A stretch of 64,000 bases of DNA from Panorpa germanica (taxonomy: Eukaryota; Arthropoda; Insecta; Mecoptera; Panorpidae), in assembly GCA_963678705.1 (NCBI GenBank), contig CAVMBN010000094.1, forward strand, positions 29,821-93,820, read 5' to 3'. A program made the position numbers and the translations under genes. Positions within the stretch are counted from its first letter, which is position 1. Every line of letters begins with the position of its first letter. Positions 46,001 to 53,818 of this stretch are shown here, in pieces. The notes beneath the pieces were generated by a model. It saw only the letters and a program-made list of their open reading frames with translations, was not told the origin of the DNA and searched no databases.

Positions 46001-47121
46001 ATAGCATCAAGATAATGTTGTGACATGCTACGTGGACTTCCGACAAATGTACTTGGTAAAATAACCATTCTGCCAGGTATAATACCTTCATTATTGGATT
46101 TATTTTTGACATAATCCATTAAACCAAAATACATTTCTGACCGCAATTTCTTTTGCGTATTTGCGTTGCGTATGAAATTAAGTCTATTACCTTCGATTTT
46201 GGAATACGCGTCAACAATATACTGTTGAGTAAGTTTTCCGGCACTAAGAAATGGATTAAAAGAGCCCGTGCATCTAAGTTTATAAGAATAAAATTGCCGA
46301 TGAGAAATTCTTCTTCCTAATGAAACATTTAGTAAATGTTCCGAATGACCGAGTTCACTGGTTGGACATAACAACGGATAAGTCATTGGATCGCAATTTT
46401 CGTTTAAAATATTAATGTTACGGAGATTACCATCTTTTTGATAGACACAAATGTCTCTATCAGAAGGTGGTAATCCATCTTTGCTAGTAAAAATTAAAGC
46501 TACTTCATTAGTAGACGGCACGTTGTATCGCCGTGAATCTTTTGTGAGCTGCTGAACAATATTCATCTGCACATCAAAAGGGTTTCTACCTTCTAAATTA
46601 GCTTTTGCAATCTCCTCTCTTTCTACTTCAGCCATCATTTTATATGCAGCAGCGTATGGATTTACTTTTCTTATTAAAGAATCCAATTGCTCAAATAGTT
46701 GTCTCTTGCATTTACGGTTAACATCGCTTTGCATTCTTTTATATATGGCATCATCAGGATCTAGAATATACAGCTGACCATATTGTGGCTGTTTTCCTTC
46801 TGTAGGGTGTGCCGATGATATTCTATGGTAAACCTGACCACATATCCTGAAACAGTACGGCCCACGTGTGCCTGGACGGTGATCAATATGTGCTCCAAAT
46901 GAAGCAAATGCAAGCGAACTATTGTAATTTCTGATGTTATCCATAAAATTGGCAGAGAGGGGATGCATATTAGTCATTAGTTCCATTAACAACTCTGGAA
47001 AAGGGTTAGAAGGGTTCGGAATTGAAACTTTACCTTTTGAACAGCATAATGAAAATTTTCCATCTGTCGGTTTTTCATTTTTGAAATGACTTGCGTTGCA
47101 AAATTGACATATGACATTCAT
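43033..47121 (-). CDS. Helitron Rep/helicase (RepHel), apparently intact
   Basis: This frame of 1362 residues would nick, copy and rejoin DNA in rolling-circle transposition. Residues 5-27 give CQFC...H...CC, the zinc motif. Rep spans about 280-610: FITMTCNPEWPEI at 386-398, the HUH pair His455/His457 in GLPHIHIL, and YLFKYIYK at 596-603 with the nicking tyrosines. Helicase spans about 900-1340: Walker A GSGGSGKT at 930-937, IIWDEV at 1007-1012, GGDFRQCLP at 1045-1053, TINKSQGQT at 1294-1302 and QLYVAFSRV at 1319-1327. There is no C-terminal endonuclease. The ATG is probably not the true start: the 44 codons upstream are open in the same frame and complete the H-x-C-G-x-M zinc motif, back to the single TAA that ends the upstream frame. 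Confidence 0.93.
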   Translation of the reverse strand: MNVICQFCNASHFKNEKPTDGKFSLCCSKGKVSIPNPSNPFPELLMELMTNMHPLSANFMDNIRNYNSSLAFASFGAHIDHRPGTRGPYCFRICGQVYHRISSAHPTEGKQPQYGQLYILDPDDAIYKRMQSDVNRKCKRQLFEQLDSLIRKVNPYAAAYKMMAEVEREEIAKANLEGRNPFDVQMNIVQQLTKDSRRYNVPSTNEVALIFTSKDGLPPSDRDICVYQKDGNLRNINILNENCDPMTYPLLCPTSELGHSEHLLNVSLGRRISHRQFYSYKLRCTGSFNPFLSAGKLTQQYIVDAYSKIEGNRLNFIRNANTQKKLRSEMYFGLMDYVKNKSNNEGIIPGRMVILPSTFVGSPRSMSQHYLDAMGIICKYGSPDLFITMTCNPEWPEIKSNLLNNQRTENRPDLVVRVFQLKVKELFDDLLKRHIFGKVTAIVSVIEFQKRGLPHIHILIILNNQNKIRNTELIDKVVSAEIPDSETHPILFDVVKKCMIHGPCGPYNLNAPCMKDNKCSKDFPKSFQASTVNNSNGYPLYRRRDNNSKIDFYTAKGTIKHTVDNRWVVLYNRFLSLKYRCHINVEICASVKSVKYLFKYIYKGHDCANVKITSEGQAQLDWDEVSFYLDARYVSPPEAMWRIFAFDLQYKTHTIYRLAVHLENQQNILFTEGNEESALAKSSETTLTAWFKLNSTSVEAKTYLYTEIPEHYIFDRKKTWTLRQRISHLIIPRMYSVSPKEGERFYLRLLLLHVRGATCFKDLRTLNGIEYSTFHETAKQLGLLNDSTQWDRCLDDASICKMPKQLRQLFAFICIFCEPCDPNLLWDNHKVTLCEDYSLTYNQETAEQLAINDIIDIFKLHNFNYTDFGFLEYRNVNLVLVRKTFNQTEEFEQGVNFSNQLNSEQKNVFDEIMLCINNDNEEQRYFFIHGSGGSGKTFLYTALLHVVRGMGLTAIPVAWTGIAATLLKAGRTIHSQFKLPVPLDGNSTSSIRHNSIDGKLLKSAKLIIWDEVTMAPYFALDVVDMCLRDLMKNNKPFGNKIILLGGDFRQCLPVVKRGTVTDIVSTCIQNSRLWSLFKIKHLTINMRVAQEEIDFKTWLLQLGDGLINDCPGSVVNMVKIPNKFISAKPLVDEIYGDINLVTLDELKSRVILCPLNEDTLQINEKILNLLDGEQICSLSHDSVSTDSDTEQNHFPVEFLNSLTPSGMPPHKLNLKIGAIIMLLRNMNANSGLSNGTRLIVKHIYTSVIDAEIITGSHTGDRALIPKIVLAPSDINLPFILKRVQFPVRLAFAMTINKSQGQTFKKVGVLLREPVFTHGQLYVAFSRVKSSNNLKIETLTSVAKSKKDIFTSNVVYKNVLLLE

Positions 47122-47253
47122 AGATCCACAGTGATGTTGTATTACAAATGTTTCATCGTCTATTTCTTGAAGTGCTGTACTTAATATTTGTTGCGGTATG
47201 TTGGGTGTTTTATTCTGTGTTTCCGTTTCTGTTTCAAGTTCTAATGCTTTAGC

Positions 47254-49740
47254 TTATTTTCTTTGCTTTTGTAATGCTATTTTGTGTAATCTGATTCGTT
47301 TGGCTTCTTCCTTTTCATTGGCTAACCTAATTCTTTTTCGAAATAACAATATTTTTTTCCTTCTGTCTTTTGCATTTATATTTTCTTGTAGTAATCGCTT
47401 TTTGTTTATTAAATTCTGCTTGTTTAGGCGAATTTGTCTCGCTACATTTGTTTCCAAACTTAACTTTTTTTTAAAATCAGCTTTCATTTTCTCTAGTCTT
47501 CTTCGCCTTTGATCCGGTGTTTCCTCTCTAAATTTCTTGCTATCTCTCACTGCCTGTTCTTTTAAGCGAATTTGTTTTAATTGACTTGTTTCCCTAATTA
47601 ATTTCTTCTTAAAATCTGTTTTCTTTTTCTCTAGTCTTGTTATTCTATTAACAGGCGTTTCTCTTTTGAATCTCTTGCTATCTCTCACCACCTGTTCTCT
47701 TAAACGAATTTGTTTTAATTCACTTGTTTCCCTAATTAATTTCTTTCTAAAATCAGCTTTCATTTTCTCTAGTCTTTTTCGCCTTTCATCCGGTGTTTCT
47801 TCTCTGAATCTCTTGCTATCTCTCACCGCCTGTTTGTTTAAGCGAATTTGCTTTAATTCACTTGTTTCGTTTTCTAACTTCTTTTTCAAACATATCTTTA
47901 ATTTGTTTAACCTTTTTTGCCTTCCACCTATAGTTTCCTTTTTGAAATTATTCTTATTTCTGCAAATCTGCTTTTGTAAGCGTTTATCTTTGTCTTGCTT
48001 ACATTGAGACTGTAATATTGTTTTTCTTTGTACACCTTTGTCTTGTTTCGCCTTTTTTAGCAGCCTTTCACTTACTCTTACTTTCAATGTAGTACTACGT
48101 TCATGGCATTTTTCTTTTGATAATACTGTATCACTTACATTCTCTAATTCATTTAATTGCACATTATCACTTACTAAATATCTTGTATCACTTGCTATAT
48201 TATCACATATTACACTAACACTGTCACTTATTGCACTAACTTCATTTGTGAAGCTTAAGTATGAATATTCATATATTTCTGAAATATTAATATTTCCTGA
48301 AATACTTTCTACAGTAATTGGAAGAATTGTAAAAAGTAAGGAACCCCCAGAATCTCGAAAATTATATTGAATTAGATCGACTAAATCATTTATGTATTTA
48401 TAACATAAAAGTACTGCTTTGCCATTAGAGTTCGAAATAGATTGTCCCTTTATACCCCTGAAATGGGAATCAAATATCCAGAAAAGGTTGTCATGTTTGA
48501 ATAATGAAAAAGTTTGACTGCAAGTAGTGAATAGTCCATTTTTATATTTTTTAAAGTATTTTTCTAAAAAATCTCCTGTTAGTATATTAAGATGACCATG
48601 AGCAGTGTCCATAAGATCATAATTAATTTTACATGTAGCACCATTACCAATAGATATATTTGGAATAATCTCCTCAATTAATAGGAAAGGGTGACAACCG
48701 GGTTTTAAACTTTTTCGATAACAATTGTCTCCTAGTATTAAAATATAATCCAATACTGAGGTGGTCCAGCTATTTAATGTAATTAATTCTTGCATACATA
48801 TACTAAATGTAGCTATTGCCGTACATTGAGAATTTTTAGGAAAATTTAGAAAAACGTTACTTGCCTGATTAAAATTTGCTTGTAAAATTTTATAAGGTTC
48901 CGGCAGTTTAAATACAGTTATACCTTTTTCAGAGGCATTAACATTTGGATAATTATAAATGGAACTTGTTACAATTTCGTCAATGTTTACAGAAGTAGAA
49001 GAATTATTTATTTCTTTTAATGTACTATTATCTATAGTGCTTAAAATACTAATAGGAGCAATAGAAAATTGTGTGCTTTTACAGCTACTAAAATTAAATT
49101 TAATTAAATTTATGACATCTAGAAGATCTTTAAAGCATAAAAGAACGGACTTTCCATCTCTCTCACAAACAATTTGTCCCTTACTACCTCTTGGATGTGA
49201 ATCAAATACCCAAAATAAATCAGATTCTTTAAAGATGACAAACGTCTGATCACTAACTGTAAATAATCCATTTTTATATGTATCAAAAAATGACTTTAAA
49301 AAGGAAATTGTTAGCTCTCTTATTTCTTTATTTACATTTCTAATGTCACCCCAGTGGGTTTTTGTGTTATCATAATATACGACGTATGTGTTTTCTTTTA
49401 AGGAGATGTTTTTTTTAACTTTATCAGGTAATAAGAATCGTTGTTCGTTTCCTAAAGAATTGTCTAAGTAACACTGATCTCCAAGTATTAAAATAGAATC
49501 CAATGTATCTGAATCCCATGTATTTAACGGCGTAGTTTCGTTAACACATATTGCAGCAACACTGCAACTACTACATTGTAGACCACGTGTCGTTTTACTA
49601 AATCTTTTGTCAAATTGATTAAAAGTACCTCTAACAATTGATATTGGCTTTTTTAATTTATTTGAATTGGACCTTAAAATCTTAATACGATCAGACGAAA
49701 TCCGTTTTTTCCTACTACAGCCAAATAATGATTTAGACAT
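47254..49740 (-). CDS. Helitron N-terminal protein: two C76-like cysteine peptidase domains plus basic repeats
   Basis: An 828-residue frame. Domain 1 (about 34-235) has RGTFNQFDKRF, Cys56 in RGLQC and Asp180/His182 in FWVFDSHPRG. Domain 2 (about 285-480) has ILQANFNQASNVF, Cys306 in NSQC and Asp424/His426 in FWIFDSHFRG. The layout Gln-Cys then Asp-x-His is that of peptidase C76-type deubiquitinase folds; the function is inferred. Residues about 535-828 are highly basic with an ETP-x-x-R-x-x-RLEK-type repeat likely to form charged helices. The TAA stop is in frame with RepHel, 44 codons away, and the decayed relative shows the repeat and Rep region in one frame. It is best seen as the front of one roughly 2235-residue protein cut by one stop, unless the stop is read through. 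Confidence 0.75.
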   Translation of the reverse strand: MSKSLFGCSRKKRISSDRIKILRSNSNKLKKPISIVRGTFNQFDKRFSKTTRGLQCSSCSVAAICVNETTPLNTWDSDTLDSILILGDQCYLDNSLGNEQRFLLPDKVKKNISLKENTYVVYYDNTKTHWGDIRNVNKEIRELTISFLKSFFDTYKNGLFTVSDQTFVIFKESDLFWVFDSHPRGSKGQIVCERDGKSVLLCFKDLLDVINLIKFNFSSCKSTQFSIAPISILSTIDNSTLKEINNSSTSVNIDEIVTSSIYNYPNVNASEKGITVFKLPEPYKILQANFNQASNVFLNFPKNSQCTAIATFSICMQELITLNSWTTSVLDYILILGDNCYRKSLKPGCHPFLLIEEIIPNISIGNGATCKINYDLMDTAHGHLNILTGDFLEKYFKKYKNGLFTTCSQTFSLFKHDNLFWIFDSHFRGIKGQSISNSNGKAVLLCYKYINDLVDLIQYNFRDSGGSLLFTILPITVESISGNINISEIYEYSYLSFTNEVSAISDSVSVICDNIASDTRYLVSDNVQLNELENVSDTVLSKEKCHERSTTLKVRVSERLLKKAKQDKGVQRKTILQSQCKQDKDKRLQKQICRNKNNFKKETIGGRQKRLNKLKICLKKKLENETSELKQIRLNKQAVRDSKRFREETPDERRKRLEKMKADFRKKLIRETSELKQIRLREQVVRDSKRFKRETPVNRITRLEKKKTDFKKKLIRETSQLKQIRLKEQAVRDSKKFREETPDQRRRRLEKMKADFKKKLSLETNVARQIRLNKQNLINKKRLLQENINAKDRRKKILLFRKRIRLANEKEEAKRIRLHKIALQKQRK

Positions 49741-51166
49741 GTTGTAGTAGAAGTAAATAAATAAGCTATATATATTATAAAATAAAAATGAAAGTATTAC
49801 CTAAACTATTATTATAAATAGGTGTAAAGCATAAAAAAGAAATTGCAATTTTGATTAATAATTCATATTAATATAAATATTTGTATAGATAAATATACTT
49901 AGCTCCTTAGAAGATCTCTGTGATGTAACATATGCCACAGAGGAATACTCCAGTATATAGTAATATATAGCTGTATATTATATAAATATGTAATCAATGC
50001 AGAGATTTGCAGGCCTCTAAAATGAAAAAATTAATACGATAATGTATAACAAAGATAAATAACTAATACTACTTATACTATATACTAAATAACTAAGAGT
50101 ACTTATGGCAGAAATTTAAGGTTACATAAAGAAATTTTTAAAATATGTATTAATAAATGAAAAGAACAAACCAGTATTGACAATCGATGTCGTCTCTCTC
50201 AATTAAAACATAAGTATTATACTAAGTACAACACTAATAATTCGGTAATCTGAAAACAAATAAAGTATAATATACAAAAACACAAATTTGGCCGAACGTA
50301 AGATTAAATAGGATATCACATAAGTTATAAATATCGGTAAATTACTACAAATAATATTATTTCGTAATAAAGATTCCAAGTTTTTAGCAGAATCAGACAT
50401 CCGCAGACACTAAAAACGGTTTTAATACAGCAAATAGTAATTACCTATTTGATAAACATCATTTACTCGTCTTTCAGATTGATAATAAGATTCAGAAGAT
50501 ATTGCATAAAAACAGTTTTGGTAGTCATTTTTTTTTACGTGCTGATTCCGCGGATGGCCGATGATGGAAAAAACTTGAAAGTTTTGTTCGAAATATAAAC
50601 TATAAAACATATTCAAAAACTTTAAGTACGGGACACAATGTAAGATAAATTATTTTTCTTCTGCTACTATAACAAAAGTATACAAATCGTTTTAATTATG
50701 TAATGACAGTACTAAGTAAAGCAAAAAATCTTGCTAAATACATTGTTGTCAAGACATAACCAAAACAAAGTAACAGTTAATACACTGATATTTTCATATA
50801 TTTATATCATATCATTATGTTAGATATAGTAAACAGATAATTTATAATACTCATATGTAGCTACTTCATCGAAAAACTTCAACATTTTGCAGAATACATA
50901 ATAGTATTTTTGTATACAACATACCTATAAATGTAACAACATATAAATATAAATAAATAAATGTATTAAATTAAATTAGTAAAAAGCTTACCTTATATAT
51001 CAATATGTAGATTTAATGCACAAATAAATTATTATTCAGTACTTAACAACAGAAATTCTTATATTTATAATTTGATATAAATCAAACAACAATCAATATA
51101 TTGACTTTGCAGACGTTAAGAACTCATGTCATAGTAAACACTCAGCAGGGGGTACTATCTGAGCTA

Positions 51167-51405
51167 AAGTTCAGTGCAGTTCAGTGATACCACATATTAA
51201 AACATAATATTCTTTACTTTTACAATTTCTGTTGGTAGAAATATATTTGAGTTTATTATTTATTTTTCAATACTATTTGTTACATTTTTAATATCAGTAG
51301 ATATATGCAATTATTTTCATTCAATATAAATGTGTTTTAAAAATTTTAATAATAGTAAAAAATATTATGTTTTAATATGTGGTATCACTGAACTGCACTG
51401 AACTT
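51167..51405. mobile_element. Hairpin MITE, Tc1/mariner-like TA target
   Basis: Nearly perfect 46-48-bp inverted ends start AAGTTCAGTGCAGTTCAGTG and are flanked by TA on both sides. The internal 140 bases are AT-rich and non-coding. It lies in the 5' non-coding part of the autonomous Helitron. Confidence 0.85.
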
Positions 51406-52963
51406 TAGATCAGTGCACTCCCTTCACCCTTCATTCCCTTCAAATGTTGAGACGCCGAGCATTTTAGTTCACTATTCCAAAATTGGCGCCTAAAGCGACC
51501 ATGAATACAGTCGATGAATCGTTTGGTTGTAACAGTTCTTTTAAATTTTTCAAAACAGCCAATATAAAAATGAAAAAAGAAACTGTAATATTTATTCTAG
51601 AACATTCTTCGTGCCGAGTTCACACATGTTCAAATACTAATGGGTAAAGAGAATATACTGCTTACGTATATATTGCTCACAGTGCAAATATTCGTGTTCA
51701 CAGGGATAACGTTCTTATACTTATACTGACGAAAATAAATATTTTCGTCATAGTAGCAAAAACTTTCATGGTTCATATTCTTATATTCACTTTAACCATT
51801 CGTACACCATCACGCATGTGTGAACCCGGCATCAGAATTTCAAAGCGGCATTCTTCGCTTCGGAAGAAATGAAATATATATATACCAACTCAAAAAAAAT
51901 AAATATAAATGTTAAAATCGTTACGATACAATAGCATTTCAGACTGTTTCTAAATGTTAGCCTGTAATACATAATAATATTTGTTTCATAAAAGATATCT
52001 ATGGTAATGCAAAAATTGTATATTGCAATCAGAACCAATATATTATTTCTTATTTATGTATATAAAAAATATATGAGCTATATATATATATGAAATATAT
52101 ATTAGGAGATTTTAGGGCAATTTAGGGGTCAATTTTTTAAGTTTTTATTGAAATATTGATTATTATATTTACGTTTTTATTTTATTGAATATCCAAAAAA
52201 TGACCAATATAATCCATTTAACGTTTGAATTTTATTTTAGTGCGTAATATTGCGTTGTTTGCCTAGTAGTTGATAATGGCAATAACTTTAGTTGTATATC
52301 ACGACAAAAATTGTCAATAAAAATATATTTTTTTCATCAAAATAAAAAATATTTTCAATTTATGCGTTATTTGACCAACTTTTTTTCAAAATTTGGAATT
52401 TTTTTTTTCGATTCGTAAATAAGTTTCCAAGGTTAGCGTATATACAAAATTTCAACTTTCTAGCACAATTTTTACTCTCGGCAAATACTTCCCCCGTGCC
52501 CCCAAACAAAATTTTGAAATTTTGAATTTTTTTTTAATAATAATATACTTAATTTTTGTAGAATCCAGAATACGAACTTTATCCAAAGTTCCCTACCGGG
52601 CCCCCGAATTTCTTCAACCCCCCCTTTTTCAATTTATGAATTTCTAATTTTTGAGAAATGTCAGCATTGAATACCTTAATACACATGCAAAATTTCAACT
52701 TTCTATCTTTTACGAATTTAAAGTAATACAGCAAAAAAGGATCACTTTTTTTCCAGTTTTTCCAAAATTACGGGTTTCCAGGAAATTCAGGGAAAAATCC
52801 GGGGACGCCAAAAGTCTTAGAATTTTTTTTTTACGAAATAGGAAATTTTTAAAAACTTCCCTGGAGCCGTTTTCGAGATGCCATACAAAATTCGAACCAA
52901 ACATATAAACACATAAACATATAAGAATATAAATATACACCTGGGACATTATAATATACTTAA

Positions 52964-53753
52964 GTTTACCCCCGTCGCAATGCGACGTCTTTTTGGCGTG
53001 TATCATTTGAATTTAATAAAATAATTCGTAAATTAATTTCATATTTAACTGTTCTGTTTTTAAATTGAAATAATAAATAAACTCGCGCACATATACACAC
53101 ATATAAATTGACTAAAAAAATATTATTTTTTTATTAAAATAAAAAATATTTTCAATTTATGCGTTATTTGACCAACTTTTTTTCAAAATTTGGGATTTTT
53201 TTTTTCGATTCGTAAATAAGTTACCAAGGTTAGCCTATATACAAAATTTCAACTTTCTAGCACAATTTTTACTATCGGAAAATACTGCCCCCAAATAAAA
53301 TTTTGAAATTTTGAATTTTTTTTTATTAATAATATACTTAATTATTCTACAATCCAGAATATGAACTTTCTCCAAAGTTCCCTACCGGTCCCCCGAATTT
53401 CTTTAACCCCCCCTTTTTCTATTTTTGAAATTCTAATTTTTGAGAAATGTCAGCATTGAATACCTTAATACACATGCAAAATTTCAACTTTCTATCGTTT
53501 CCAAATTAAAAGTAATACAGCAAAAAAGGGATCACTTTTTTTCCAGTTTTTCCAAAATTACGGGTTTCCAGGAAATTCAGGGAAAAATCCGGGGACGCCA
53601 AAAGTCTTAGAATTTTTTTCTCTACGAAATAGGAAATTTTTAAAAACTTCCATGGAGCCGTTTTCGCGCTGCCATACAAAATTCACTACCAAACATATAA
53701 GAATATAAGATCATAAGAATATAAATATACACCTGGGACATTATAATATATGA
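52964..53753 (-). mobile_element. Small non-autonomous Helitron, last unit of the nested array
   Basis: It has the hairpin GTCGC-AT-TGCGAC near its 3' end and the 5' terminus TCATATATTATAATG preceded by A. It is close in sequence to the units at 16882 and 17685. Its 5' end marks the right edge of the array inserted into copy D. Confidence 0.7.
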
Positions 53754-53818
53754 TATCTATGAGTTCTTATGAGTTTTCATTGTTAAATTGGAACATTACG
53801 AACATTATAATAGGTACA
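53754..53818 (-). mobile_element. Helitron copy D, separated 5' terminus
   Basis: TATCTATGAGTTCTTATGAG continues directly, in register, from 39731 when compared with copy C. Its terminal bases read TGTACCTATTATAATG on the minus strand, so the first TC is mutated. It abuts the CTAG of the next Helitron. Confidence 0.8.

Larger units (their letters stand above)
39732..52963 (-). mobile_element. Autonomous Helitron encoding a peptidase-Rep-helicase protein
   Basis: The 3' end is CTAG with hairpin GTCGC-AAA-GCGAC read on the plus strand. The coding region is 49740-43033. Its 5' part (52311-52963) matches the 5' 650 bases of the small units at 16882 and 17685, which are therefore probably its deletion derivatives. 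Between 39732 and 41590 there is AT-rich non-coding DNA, then a minisatellite up to the gene. Positions 49741-52310 are AT-rich and hold a hairpin MITE. The joint at 52963 is degraded (TTAAG in place of CTAG|TC), so the 5' limit is an inference; the 3' end and gene are firm. Confidence 0.65.

Noticed and set aside
48038-48370. Plus-strand frames over the Helitron gene (also 47198-47512, 47666-48007, 48959-49249, 43646-43918, 12110-12331)
   Set aside because: Shadows of the minus-strand gene with no recognisable protein.
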